DNA of 43,426 nt from Candidatus Foliamicus numerosus (GCA_028285945.1 JAPYNE010000046.1:1-43426), one strand, 5' to 3'; shown: positions 7,700-15,306, numbered from the stretch's first letter. A program made the numbers and translations. Notes: generated by a model from the letters alone, not told the origin.

Positions 7700-8950
7700 C
7701 TATAGCTCTTCGTGAAGTTCATCTTCTAGCCATTCTTCAAGCCATTCTAGATACCATGACCATAAATCTTCCGCTTTGTCTATGGGGTCTTCATACTCAT
7801 CAGCGAAAAAATTATAATTAGCTTGGATCAAGCCCATGTCGGTGAGAACCTCGGTGACTTCGGTTGCCATATTCGACTTTTCGGCGACTTCCAAAAAAGT
7901 CTCAGCCACTTCGTCAGACTCCGGCATTTCTTCATCAACGGCCAAAACGAAGCGGAACGCTTTGTCCTTGTCGCCGATCTTTTTGTAGATGCGGTACATG
8001 GCATGCGCAACGGTGACGTGCATGTCGGCAAAGTCCTCAGGCTTGGTTGTGAAATCCTTGTCGCCGTACTTCCAGCGATGATCGGTGCCTCCCATGTGCA
8101 GGGCCTCGGCGGCGGAGGGCTGCACGAGATTATTGGCGCCGACAATTTCGCCAGTGTCCGCCGCCACTAGAAATTCCCTGCTGATGCCGGGCGTGATGCC
8201 GGGCGGATGGCCGGTGAAGCCGCTGAAGCTGACCCAAACGGGCCATTCAAGGCGCAGCTTGTCGGTTTCCGTGTCCAATGCGTAACGAAGCTCCTTCGGC
8301 TCAGCGCTGATGCTCAAGCGGTCGCCAGGCCTCATATACGGCTCCGCAAAGCGCACGGCCGCCGCGCGGGCGATGGCCACCGCCTCGTCACGGAGAATGA
8401 AGGCGCTCATGGCGTTTGCAGGCTGTGGATTGAGCAGCGACGAATATCCCGATTTCACGGCGCCGCTCGCCGGATCAAAAGTGAGAGAGCCTTTCCCTCC
8501 CCCCTTTGTTGGCTTGCCGTTGATCAACTGCCTGAAGGATACGCTTTTGCCAGCGGGATAATCTCTTGTGAAGCGGATTTCGAGATCAAGCGATTCGTCC
8601 GCGCCGGTGAGGTCGCGGTGCTCCTGCAAAAGGGCAACGATGCTGTACGGGTCATCATTCTTGATGATGGAATCGACATCCAAATAGCCTATGTCGCCGC
8701 CTTTGAAACGGGAAACCTTTAGATCTCCCACCGTTCGGGTCGTGCGCACTACTGGGTCAGGGATGATTGCCGCTCCTTGGCCGGTTGGCGAAGTTCGCGT
8801 GTCCGGCGCGATGCGGGAAGGCTCGGCTTGTTGCACGGGCCGCAGGGCGTCCGCAGCTTCTGGCGGCTGCGAGCGGTCGAGCAGGAAGACGTAGGCGGCA
8901 ATGGCCGACAACGCCAGCGAAACAGCGCTCCAAGCAAATTTCTTCATCAT
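7700..8950 (-). CDS. Exported FTP/PepSY propeptide-like protein without a protease
   Basis: 416 residues. A lysine-rich start and one hydrophobic segment (about 5-26) form a signal peptide or anchor. Residues about 105-165 resemble the FTP domain of thermolysin-type propeptides (SVSFRQLINGKPTKGGGKG, then TFDPASGAV). Residues about 185-275 resemble PepSY: EAVAIARAAAVRF, then a strand ending FLVAADTGEIVGANN. No HExxH zinc-protease motif occurs; the C-terminal 150 residues are unknown and end in a Trp/Glu-rich tail (WSWYLEWLEEWLEDELHEEL). I infer an envelope protein reusing a protease-inhibiting fold. The start lacks a clear ribosome-binding site; a second ATG follows immediately. Confidence 0.6.
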   Translation of the reverse strand: MMKKFAWSAVSLALSAIAAYVFLLDRSQPPEAADALRPVQQAEPSRIAPDTRTSPTGQGAAIIPDPVVRTTRTVGDLKVSRFKGGDIGYLDVDSIIKNDDPYSIVALLQEHRDLTGADESLDLEIRFTRDYPAGKSVSFRQLINGKPTKGGGKGSLTFDPASGAVKSGYSSLLNPQPANAMSAFILRDEAVAIARAAAVRFAEPYMRPGDRLSISAEPKELRYALDTETDKLRLEWPVWVSFSGFTGHPPGITPGISREFLVAADTGEIVGANNLVQPSAAEALHMGGTDHRWKYGDKDFTTKPEDFADMHVTVAHAMYRIYKKIGDKDKAFRFVLAVDEEMPESDEVAETFLEVAEKSNMATEVTEVLTDMGLIQANYNFFADEYEDPIDKAEDLWSWYLEWLEEWLEDELHEEL

Positions 8951-9327
8951 CCCAGTACTTCAGCGAAGGCCGCGCAGCGGCCTTCGCGCCCCATTCCTCC
9001 CGCTGCGATGTTTATGGCTGCTTCTCTTGCAGCCTTCTTTTCGGCATCATCCCTTCCTTCTCCCTCCTCATGTGCCGATTCCCTCTCCCTCTCAATCTCC
9101 CTCCCTCTTTCCATTCGCAGCGAGGTTTGCTCCACAAGTCGAGCATGGATGCGATGGCTTGTCCCCTTCATATTTCGCGCCGAAGGATTCGGCGCGCTCC
9201 CGATGGTCTCTGCACCATCTTCCGGGATTGCCGCCCGGGCAAAGCTGCCCGGGCGCAAGGAATCGCTAGCGCAACGATGCGCCTTCCTCGTTTACTGTTC
9301 TCTAACTGCACCATTTGCTCTGCTGTG
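8951..9327. other. Intergenic stretch with compact GC hairpins and a purine tract
   Basis: No convincing gene. Three perfect hairpins are visible: 8964-8986 (10-bp stem CGAAGGCCGC, loop GCA), 9176-9196 (9-bp stem, loop GGA) and 9233-9254 (8-bp stem GCCCGGGC, loop AAAGCT). Between the first two, about 9045-9120 is almost pure pyrimidine on the + strand. A minus-strand frame (74 codons from 9171) ends overlapping the start of the exported-protein gene, but its composition follows the purine tract and it is probably not coding. Confidence 0.6.
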
Positions 9328-9405
9328 CTATTCGTCGCATCCAAACAGGCCATCCAACAGCCAAGCTCCCGATACGATCAACAGCCATATCCGCCATGCG
9401 CTCAT
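9328..9405 (-). CDS. 25-residue single-helix peptide, third gene of a coupled trio
   Basis: ATG to TAG, 25 codons: MSAWRIWLLIVSGAWLLDGL then FGCDE. Almost the whole peptide is one hydrophobic helix with tryptophans and a terminal cysteine. A strong ribosome-binding site (AAGGAG, 9419-9414) sits eight bases before the ATG, which overlaps the stop of the preceding gene (ATGA). The site and overlap are the main evidence. Function unknown; a tiny membrane peptide. Confidence 0.45.
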   Translation of the reverse strand: MSAWRIWLLIVSGAWLLDGLFGCDE

Positions 9406-9536
9406 TGCTGGTTCTCCTTCTTGAACGGCCATATGTTGAGCGCCCAAGTTCCTATGAGCGCGAATGCTACCGGCCATAGTCCTATCAATAGCATTGCCGC
9501 GATTACGAGGCAGGCTATTCCTGCTGCTATTTTCAC
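9402..9536 (-). CDS. 44-residue two-helix membrane peptide, second gene of a coupled trio
   Basis: GTG start overlapping the TGA of the preceding gene (GTGA) and a stop overlapping the next ATG. The product has hydrophobic segments at about 3-20 and 21-36, then a charged tail (WPFKKENQQ). No ribosome-binding site of its own is seen, consistent with translation coupled to the upstream gene. Function not recognised; it may be a small transmembrane partner of the ribbon-helix-helix-like protein upstream. Confidence 0.5.
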   Translation of the reverse strand: MKIAAGIACLVIAAMLLIGLWPVAFALIGTWALNIWPFKKENQQ

Positions 9537-9757
9537 TTCTTTTCCGTCTCTGTCAGTGCGTTCCGCACTTTCCGCGCCCTCTCTTCGTGTAGGTGCCGCG
9601 TCTCCTGCGTTTCCAGTAGCCAGCGCCGCGCTAACCCCGGCATCCGCAGCAACGCTTTCGAGGCCGTCCGTTCCCCGGTCATTCGCTTCGCTTCCTCTAC
9701 CGCCGCCGTTCCCGCCGCATCCAGCCTTATGCTGATGTTCCGCTTCTTCTCCGCCAT
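9533..9757 (-). CDS. Small ribbon-helix-helix-like protein, first gene of a coupled trio
   Basis: 74 residues from the ATG at 9757, chosen because a perfect AGGAGG lies seven bases upstream; an in-frame codon at 9781 would add eight residues. The N-terminus RNISIRLDAAGTAAVEEAKR fits the beta-strand then helix pattern of ribbon-helix-helix DNA-binding proteins, and a charged helical tail (about 52-74) could be a coiled coil. A role as repressor of its own small operon is inference. It heads three genes with overlapping stop/start codons. Confidence 0.55.
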   Translation of the reverse strand: MAEKKRNISIRLDAAGTAAVEEAKRMTGERTASKALLRMPGLARRWLLETQETRHLHEERARKVRNALTETEKK

Positions 9758-9871
9758 TCCGCTACCTCCTATCGTGCGCATGATTATGCCTTCATTCTAG
9801 CGCACATCTTTTCTGATCCTGCTTGCTGGCCATCTCAATCGCCGCCATTCCGTGAGCCGCGAGGCTTGCAC

Positions 9872-9894
9872 GCCGGGCGCTGTGAGCGCCCGGC
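9872..9894. repeat. Compact GC hairpin
   Basis: Perfect 10-bp stem GCCGGGCGCT / AGCGCCCGGC with loop GTG, directly followed by a second small inverted repeat (CAGGG...CCCTG) and the bases TTTATT. It lies between the ankyrin gene and the small-gene trio, both on the minus strand, so on that strand it falls after the ankyrin gene and before the trio. A terminator or processing site is possible; it resembles the hairpins at 8964, 9176 and 9233. Confidence 0.5.
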
Positions 9895-10039
9895 AGGGTG
9901 ATTGCCCTGCTTTATTGAGTTTGAGGGCGCTCTAGCTCTCGATCCGGACTTCCGCAACCCCGAAATCGTCCGTCTTTCGGCGCTTTTCGAGTACTGGTTG
10001 CGAAACCCCTACCTTTCGCTTGGCAGGTTTGGAACAGGT

Positions 10040-10501
10040 TTATTCCCTTGCGCCCGCTGCCCGAAGCAGCGCCGCAATTTCTGTTGTATGGCTTTTCGAG
10101 ATCCGCACTGTTGCCATTTGTAGCGGCGTATAGCCTTCGTTGTCTCTCGCATTCACGTCCGCGCCCGCATCCAGCAGCGCCCGCACTATTCCCTCATGGC
10201 CTAAGAATGCTGGCCACATTAGCGCCGTCCATCCTTTTTCGTCCCTCGCATTCACGTCCGCGCCCGCATCCAGCAGCATCCGCACTATTCCCTCATGGCT
10301 CCCCGCCGCCGCCAGCATTAGCGCCGTATGGCCGTCTTCGGTTCTCGCTTCCACGTCCGCGCCCGCATCTAGCAGCGCCCGGACGGTCTCAACATCGCCG
10401 CTTATGACGGCATCGTGAAAGCTATCCGCATCCGCCAGTCCCGGCAGCGCCATCAGCGCCGCTACCGCTAGCGCCGCCCATTTGCGATTGTTGGTTCTCA
10501 T
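10040..10501 (-). CDS. Secreted ankyrin-repeat protein
   Basis: 153 residues. A signal peptide (MRTNNRKWAALAVAALMALP, cleavage likely after LADA near 25) is followed by about four ankyrin repeats with the classic spacing: TVRALLDAGADVEART, HTALMLAAAGSHEGIVRMLL, WTALMWPAFLGHEGIVRALL and YTPLQMATV. Such short periplasmic ankyrin proteins bind other proteins; the partner is unknown. A ribosome-binding site (AAGGAAG) precedes the ATG. The repeats are nearly identical in DNA, suggesting recent internal duplication. Confidence 0.85.
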   Translation of the reverse strand: MRTNNRKWAALAVAALMALPGLADADSFHDAVISGDVETVRALLDAGADVEARTEDGHTALMLAAAGSHEGIVRMLLDAGADVNARDEKGWTALMWPAFLGHEGIVRALLDAGADVNARDNEGYTPLQMATVRISKSHTTEIAALLRAAGARE

Positions 10502-10535
10502 GTGATTCTTCCTTGTTGTTTGTTGGTTGAGACCT

Positions 10536-10564
10536 TGCCTATGCTAACAGCGTTTTGCCGTCAA
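10536..10564 (-). promoter_or_regulatory. Candidate sigma-70 promoter of the ankyrin gene
   Basis: On the minus strand TTGACG (10564-10559) and TAGGCA (10541-10536) are 17 bases apart, with about 34 bases to the ankyrin start codon. The -35 box and spacing are near consensus; the -10 box is weaker. Confidence 0.45.
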
Positions 10565-10774
10565 TCCGCTTCGGGTAGTTGTCTTGATCTATTACCCTTG
10601 TATGTAGGGCTTGGGCAGCAATTCCCTTCATCCAGCCTTTATTGCGGGAAAGCGCGCTAAACTCCGATTCGCGGCATGTCTGTAATTCTACATGCCCTAT
10701 CAGCCTGGTCTGGCTCCTTCCTTGCGTGTTGGAATGAGCCCATCCCCGGCCATATGCGAGGTCGGCGGAGCGCG
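10565..10774. other. Spacer between pgi and the ankyrin gene
   Basis: No gene is visible. An imperfectly spaced inverted repeat, GGCATGT...ACATGCC (about 10673-10696), could mark the end of the pgi transcript, but no T-run follows on the minus strand. Confidence 0.4.
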
Positions 10775-12289
10775 TCAGTCGTCTAGCAGCGCAGCGAGCG
10801 GCGGCTGCAAAACTTGGTTGGCGGCGAGGCGCTTGGCGTGCTCAACGCCCCACTGATCGAAAGGGTTGACGCCCAGCAGCGCCGCATTCACGAACACTTT
10901 GTGCTCGTAAAGCGCGATAAGAGCGCCCAAGTGGCGGGCATCCAGCGTTTCGAGCAGCAGCACATTGGATGAACGCCCGCCGGGAAGCGCTTTGTGCGCC
11001 GCTAGCGGGTCCGAGGCCATTGCCTCGGCCCGCAAACCGCGCGCCAAGGCTTCGGCCTGCGCCGTCATCTGCCGATGCGACTCGGCGCGCATTTGCGGAT
11101 AGGCCCCGGCCGCGTCCCGCACCGCAATAAAGTCGGCGCACACGTTTCGCGCGCCTTGCTGCGCCCATTGCATGATCGAATGCTGGGCGCTGGAGCCGCA
11201 AGCGCCCATTTGCGCCGCCACGCCGTCAACCGGCAGGGGACGGCCTTGCGCGTCGGCGCTTTTGCCCAAGCTTTCCAGCTCCAGTTGCTGGAGATAGGCA
11301 GGCAACAGGCCCAGCCGGGTGTCGTAAGGCAAAAGCAGATGCGCCGAGCAGCCCAGCAAGGACTGGTTCCATAGCGCAAAAAGCGCCATCAGGACCGGAA
11401 GGCTGCGCTCCGCCGGCGCATTAAGAAAATGGCGGTCCAAACCGGCGCCGCCGGAAAGAAACTCGCCCATCCGCCGGCGCCCCAGGCACAGCCAGGCGCT
11501 AAGCGCGGCGGCCGACCACACGGAATAACGCCCTCCTATGCCCGGCGGAATCCCGAACTGCAATTCGGGCGCAATGCCCCAGCCGCTCATGGCCTCGGCA
11601 TTCGACGAAACGCCCGCGAAGTGGCGCGCCGGAGCATCCCCGCCCAAATGCGACACCAGCCAGTGGCGGGCGGAATAAGCATTCGTCAGCGTCTCCACGG
11701 TCCTGAAGCTCTTGGAGCACACCACGAACAGGGTTTCTTCCGGAGGCGTTCGATTCAGCGCGCCTTGCAGCTCCACGCCGTCCATTTCCGACACGAATTC
11801 CACCGGCGCCGCCCCCTCCTCCGCCAGCGCCGAGCATAAAAGCCGAACGCCCAGATCGGAGCCCCCAATACCGATATTCACCACCCGGGAGAGCGGCCGG
11901 CCGGCCGCTCCGGGCAGCTCCGCGCGCCTGAAGCGCGCTGCGAACCGGCTTATCCTTTCGCGCTCCCGGGCGAGCGCCGGAGCCTGCGGCGAGGGCGACC
12001 GCGCATCGGTATGCAGGGCTGGCCGACCTTCGCTTAAGTTCACGACCTCCCCTTTGAACAGTGCCGCCCGGCATTCGTCCAGCCGCCGCGACCTTGCCAG
12101 CTCGGCCAGCAGCCGAATCGTCTCGCGGGTGGCCCGCTGGCGGCTGAAATCCAGAAACAGGCGGGCATCGCCGTCCTCGCCGCAGGCCAGCGAGAAGTCC
12201 GCAAACCGCCCTTCCGAATCCAGCAGATCGGCAAGGCTCCAAGCCCGCGCTGACTCGGCGTGCGCCGCTAGGGAGCGCCACGGCGCCAC
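10775..12289 (-). CDS. pgi: Glucose-6-phosphate isomerase
   Basis: 504 residues from a GTG; the family is usually about 545. It interconverts glucose-6-phosphate and fructose-6-phosphate in the cytoplasm. Family motifs are clear: NIGIGGSDLGVRL, SKSFRTVETLTNA, GIPPGIGGRYSVWSAAAL, then QWAQQGARNVCADFIAV in the C-terminal half and NPFDQWGVEHAK near the end. The N-terminal region (APWRSLAAHAESARAW) fits the usual start, so little is missing. No ribosome-binding site precedes the GTG, whereas AGGAGG lies eight bases before an in-frame ATC 36 bases upstream. The start is therefore uncertain. Confidence 0.93.
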   Translation of the reverse strand: MAPWRSLAAHAESARAWSLADLLDSEGRFADFSLACGEDGDARLFLDFSRQRATRETIRLLAELARSRRLDECRAALFKGEVVNLSEGRPALHTDARSPSPQAPALARERERISRFAARFRRAELPGAAGRPLSRVVNIGIGGSDLGVRLLCSALAEEGAAPVEFVSEMDGVELQGALNRTPPEETLFVVCSKSFRTVETLTNAYSARHWLVSHLGGDAPARHFAGVSSNAEAMSGWGIAPELQFGIPPGIGGRYSVWSAAALSAWLCLGRRRMGEFLSGGAGLDRHFLNAPAERSLPVLMALFALWNQSLLGCSAHLLLPYDTRLGLLPAYLQQLELESLGKSADAQGRPLPVDGVAAQMGACGSSAQHSIMQWAQQGARNVCADFIAVRDAAGAYPQMRAESHRQMTAQAEALARGLRAEAMASDPLAAHKALPGGRSSNVLLLETLDARHLGALIALYEHKVFVNAALLGVNPFDQWGVEHAKRLAANQVLQPPLAALLDD

Positions 12290-12347
12290 GGCCGCAGCCG
12301 GCGATTTTTCAAAAACAGCGATGCGGGGGGCCTCCTGTTGTGCCGGC

Positions 12348-12571
12348 TTACAAGAGGTGGATGATGGCCAGCAGGCCGATCAGCCCCGCTTCAGCAGCCA
12401 GCCAGCCAAAAACTTGCCGCCCGGCATGCCGAGCCATTGGGAGCCGAACCATAACAACGCCGGGTTGATGACCAGAAAAGCAACGATCGTTTGCTTGTGC
12501 CAGCGAGGCGCCGCGCCCAGGAAATTTTGCGCGAACGGCAACGGGAAGGATGGCGCCACGACCTGCTCCAA
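12348..12571 (-). pseudogene. nhaB: Remnant of the nhaB Na+/H+ antiporter start
   Basis: A frame opening with TTG at 12571 encodes [20 protein letters not shown] then [10 protein letters not shown]. This matches the start of NhaB as I know it from E. coli (NFLGxxPxWxK...FLxxNP). After [10 protein letters not shown] the frame stops at 12380. A one-base shift continues with [11 protein letters not shown] to a TAA at 12348. NhaB has about 500 residues, so more than 85% is gone. It sits between dnaQ and pgi on the same strand. I treat it as a decayed gene; a short membrane protein is less likely. Confidence 0.5.
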
Positions 12572-12604
12572 GTGCGGGAAATCCCGGATTCTAATGGAAG
12601 GCGG

Positions 12605-13318
12605 TCAGGCTTCCTTGAAATCCTTGAGCCAGGCAGCGCCCTGTTCGGATTTTCCATCAATCATTTCCAACATTTCCTGGTGCCTTTTCAGATCGTCCCC
12701 GCCGAGTTCGAAGAGAGCGAGCGTCAGGCCTTGGCGGCTCAGCGCCGGCGCCTCGGACGCGCTGGCGCCGGCGCTGGTGTCGGCCTCCATTTTCAGTTCG
12801 ACTTGCTTCCTCGTCATTTGCAGCCAGACATCCGCCGTAAGCCGGGCATCCTCGAGCGCGTCGTGGTAGCCGCGCGACTCCGAGGCAACGCCTAAGCGGA
12901 AACTCAGTGCATCGAGGTTATTGCGTTGAGCGGGATAGCGGGCGCGCGCCATCTTGAGAGTGCAAGTCAGTCCGCACAGTTGCCCCAGCCTTTCCTCCCT
13001 TCCGGCGCGGCGCAGCTCTTGGTCGAGAAAGCTTCGGTCGAATTCCAGGTTGTGTCCGAGCAGCTCCGCCCCGCGCAAGAAATCGAGAAATTCCCCGGCC
13101 AGATCGGAAAAACGAGGTTGCCCGGCCACCTGCTCGTTGGTAATGCCATGCACGCGGGAAGAGGCCTCGGGTATGGAGCGCTCAGGATTAACCAGCCGAT
13201 GGAAGGTCCGGCCGGTCAGCTGCCGCTTCACCATCTCCACGCAACCCACTGAAATCACGCGGTCGCCGCCTGCGGCATCCAGCCCAGTGGTCTCGACATC
13301 GACGGCTACATGGCGCAA
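12605..13318 (-). CDS. dnaQ: DNA polymerase III epsilon subunit, proofreading exonuclease
   Basis: 237 residues. All DEDDh exonuclease residues are visible: D7 and E9 in [10 protein letters not shown]94 in GHNLEFDRS, and H152 and D157 in YHDALEDA. It removes mismatched 3' ends during replication as part of the polymerase III core. The C-terminal segment after about 175 carries the alpha-binding region and an Ala/Ser-rich linker. The ATG overlaps the end of rnhA by 13 bases, the usual rnhA-dnaQ pair of gammaproteobacteria, so both are probably on one transcript. Confidence 0.95.
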   Translation of the reverse strand: MRHVAVDVETTGLDAAGGDRVISVGCVEMVKRQLTGRTFHRLVNPERSIPEASSRVHGITNEQVAGQPRFSDLAGEFLDFLRGAELLGHNLEFDRSFLDQELRRAGREERLGQLCGLTCTLKMARARYPAQRNNLDALSFRLGVASESRGYHDALEDARLTADVWLQMTRKQVELKMEADTSAGASASEAPALSRQGLTLALFELGGDDLKRHQEMLEMIDGKSEQGAAWLKDFKEA

Positions 13319-13773
13319 TGCGATTGCCTCCCATTTCCGCCGCTTAGGGAATCGATCGCGGCGCGCGCCAGTTGATCGACGCGCTCGTTATCGTCGATGC
13401 CGGCATGCGCTTGCACCCAGCGCCATTCCACTTGGTGCCGCACGCAAACCTGGTCCAGGCTGCGCCACAGATCCTCATTGCGAACCGGCTGCTTGCTCGC
13501 CGTCCTCCAGCCGTTGCGCTTCCACTTCTCAAGCCAGCCGTTCATGCCCTGCTGCAGGTACCTGGAATCGGTGTGGAGAACCACGCGGCAGGGGCGCTTG
13601 AGGGCTTCGAGCGCGCGCAAGGCGGCGGTCAGCTCCATGCGGTTGTTGGTGGTGTCCGGCTCCGCGCCGCTCAGTTCGCGCTCGTGTCCGCCCGAACGCA
13701 GCAGCACCCCCCAGCCGCCGGGACCAGGGTTCCCGGAGCAGGCACCATCGGTATAAATCTCCACCTCCCGCAC
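13306..13773 (-). CDS. rnhA: Ribonuclease HI
   Basis: 155 residues, the standard length. It cleaves the RNA strand of RNA-DNA hybrids. Catalytic residues are in place: D9 ([16 protein letters not shown]), E47 (NNRMELTA), D69 (LHTDSRY), H123 (VQAHAG) and D133 ([10 protein letters not shown]). It overlaps dnaQ downstream. Upstream lies a 595-base divergent region filled with long hairpin elements, in which its promoter must sit or be embedded. Confidence 0.96.
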   Translation of the reverse strand: MREVEIYTDGACSGNPGPGGWGVLLRSGGHERELSGAEPDTTNNRMELTAALRALEALKRPCRVVLHTDSRYLQQGMNGWLEKWKRNGWRTASKQPVRNEDLWRSLDQVCVRHQVEWRWVQAHAGIDDNERVDQLARAAIDSLSGGNGRQSHCAM

Positions 13774-13880
13774 AAAGCCGGATTCTACCTTCCGGGCGCT
13801 TCGATTCCGCCTGTTCTTGCCCTTTCCTTCCGGGAGACGCTCTGATTCCGCCTGCGCTTTTTTCGGGTCGCTTCGGGTTC

Positions 13881-13990
13881 GCCTGTTTGCGCGTTCCCCT
13901 CTCGCGGGAGACGCATGAACCCATCCATGGGGCTTGGCGGCGACATCCCTGTCGCCGACACTCCCGCGAGAGGGGAACGCGCAAACAGGC
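13881..13990 (+). repeat. Long hairpin element A
   Basis: Perfect 30-bp arms (13881-13910 / 13961-13990) enclose a 50-base core. The core contains ACGCATGAACCCATCCATGG (13911-13930) and a second small hairpin GGCGACA...TGTCGCC, so the folded form is a branched stem. This is the reference copy for core type 1 and the + orientation. The loop-proximal closing sequence is CGGGAG/CTCCCG. Confidence 0.9.
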
Positions 13991-14045
13991 TTCGGCAGGC
14001 GCAGACCCTAAAAGGGCCGACATTCCCCAAGCCCTCTGCTTGCTA

Positions 14046-14144
14046 CCTTCTTCCGGGAGTATCGGAGGCAGTGCGCGCCAATGGCTTGGCGCGCACACTG
14101 GAGCAAGCTACATGGATGTATTCATGCGTCTCCCGGAAGGAAGG
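14046..14144 (-). repeat. Long hairpin element B, core with internal palindrome
   Basis: Arms 14046-14059 / 14130-14144 (one bulge). The core reads in the minus direction (ACGCATGAATACATCCATG) and contains a palindrome, GTGCGCGCCAA...TTGGCGCGCAC, also seen in the elements at 15186 and 26276. Confidence 0.75.
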
Positions 14145-14208
14145 GCCAAGAACAGGTTACGGGGGCGCGTGAAGCTAACAGGCGCGGCAACGCCGATGCC
14201 AGCGTGAA

Positions 14209-14314
14209 CCCTTTCTCCATCCCTTTCCCGCAGGAGTGTCGGCGGCAGGACAGCCGCCGCCAAGCCCCATGGATGGGTTCATGCGTCTCCTGCGGGAAAG
14301 GGATGGAGAAAGGG
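14209..14314 (-). repeat. Long hairpin element C
   Basis: Perfect 28-bp arms (14209-14236 / 14287-14314). The core is type 1 on the minus strand, with the small hairpin CGGCGGC...GCCGCCG. The closing pairs are GCAGGAG/CTCCTGC, a paired change from CGGGAG in element A. It ends 54 bases before the fabI start. Confidence 0.9.
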
Positions 14315-14368
14315 CGGAGGAAGCATGCAAACCACAAGAGAACGAAACGGAGGCGAGGGAGCTGTAGA

Positions 14369-15163
14369 ATGCCGCGCATGCCGATACTGAAGGGAAAGCG
14401 GGCGCTGGTGGCGGGAATCGCCAGCAAGCGGTCCATTGCCTGGGGCATCGCCCAATGCCTGCGGCGCGAAGGCGCCGAAGTGGGCTTGAGCGCGCTGCCC
14501 GGTCGTTTGTTCGAGCGCGCCGAAGCCTTTGGCCGGGAACTCGAGGCGCCATTCTGCCTGCCGCTGGATGTCAGCAGCGACGAGTCGATCAGCGAGGCGT
14601 TCGCGCAACTGGGGAAAACGTGGCCGCGCCTCGATATTCTGGTGCATTCGATCGCCTACGCGCCGGGCGACAATCTTGCGGGCGACTTCGCCGACAGCGT
14701 GTCCCGCGAAGGTTTCCGCGTCGCCCACGACATCTCGGCATACAGTTTCGCCGCCATGGCCCGCGCTGCCGCGCCGCTCATGCCCGATGGCGGAGCGCTG
14801 CTGACGCTGTCGTATTCCGGTTCCACCCGGGCGGTGCAGAATTACAACGTGATGGGTCCGGCAAAGGCCAGCTTGGAGGCGGTCACGCGGGCCTTGGCCA
14901 TGGATCTGGGCAAGCGCGGCATCCGGGTGAACGCGCTCTCGCCCGGACCGGTCAAGACCTTGTCCGCCGCCGGTATTCCGAACTTCCGCAAAATGCTGCA
15001 CCACTACGAAGGCGCTTCGCCGCTCAAGCGCAACGTGAGCCTTGAGGAAGTAGGGAACGCGGCAGCGTTCCTGTGCTCCGAACTGGCCAGCGGCATTACC
15101 GGCGTGGTGCTCCCGGTGGATGCCGGCATGAACGCCGTGGGCCTCAGCTTCCCCGACTTATAA
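14369..15163 (+). CDS. fabI: Enoyl-[acyl-carrier-protein] reductase (NADH), FabI type
   Basis: 264 residues, typical FabI length. It reduces trans-2-enoyl-ACP in the last step of each fatty acid elongation cycle. The FabI-type nucleotide-binding start is KGKRALVAGIASKRSIAWGI. Catalytic Tyr and Lys are in YNVMGPAK (Y159, M162, K166), with the extra tyrosine at 149. The ATG at 14369 is chosen because AGGGAG lies seven bases upstream; a second ATG at 14378 is too far from it. The open frame extends upstream through repeat DNA but is not coding there. Confidence 0.95.
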   Translation: MPRMPILKGKRALVAGIASKRSIAWGIAQCLRREGAEVGLSALPGRLFERAEAFGRELEAPFCLPLDVSSDESISEAFAQLGKTWPRLDILVHSIAYAPGDNLAGDFADSVSREGFRVAHDISAYSFAAMARAAAPLMPDGGALLTLSYSGSTRAVQNYNVMGPAKASLEAVTRALAMDLGKRGIRVNALSPGPVKTLSAAGIPNFRKMLHHYEGASPLKRNVSLEEVGNAAAFLCSELASGITGVVLPVDAGMNAVGLSFPDL

Positions 15164-15185
15164 CCGCGCCTCACCGCCAAGTAGA

Positions 15186-15306
15186 GGCATTTGCCTGCTC
15201 ATCCCTTCGCGGGAGGCGCTGTGCGCGCCAAGCTATTGGCGCGCACTAGCTCGGTTCCGCCATCCTGGCTCCAACGCTCCCGCAAAGGGATGAGCAGAAA
15301 AATGCC
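15186..15306 (+). repeat. Long hairpin element O between convergent genes
   Basis: Arms 15186-15215 / 15277-15306 pair at 27 of 30 positions; the three mismatches suggest an older copy. The core carries the GTGCGCGCCAA...TTGGCGCGCAC palindrome followed by GGTTCCGCCATCCTGGCTCC. Located between the ends of fabI and the nitroreductase gene, where it could end both transcripts, though no T-run follows. Confidence 0.8.

Larger units (their letters stand above)
13774..14368. other. Divergent rnhA/fabI spacer filled with hairpin elements
   Basis: No gene is supported; the open frames here are shadows of repeats. It holds three long-hairpin elements (13881-13990, 14046-14144, 14209-14314) and an outer near-perfect 29-base inverted pair (13811-13839 with 14127-14155) enclosing the first two. 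Half-module sequences precede the first element: GGGAGACGCTCTGATTCCGCC-like text at 13832-13852. No clear promoter boxes for rnhA or fabI were found. Confidence 0.6.

Noticed and set aside
8947-9171. 74-codon minus-strand frame whose stop overlaps the start of the FTP/PepSY-like gene
   Set aside because: The overlap looks like coupling, but the product is dominated by a purine-tract Arg/Glu stretch and two hairpins, with no ribosome-binding site.
8767-9735. 322-codon + strand frame in the accessory patch
   Set aside because: Ser/Pro-rich translation of the pyrimidine tract and shadows of minus-strand genes.
13881-13990. Long hairpins as ordinary intrinsic terminators
   Set aside because: No T-run follows the stems, several lie between divergent genes or inside tig, and the conserved core has no place in a simple terminator. 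A role in transcript ends at some sites remains possible.
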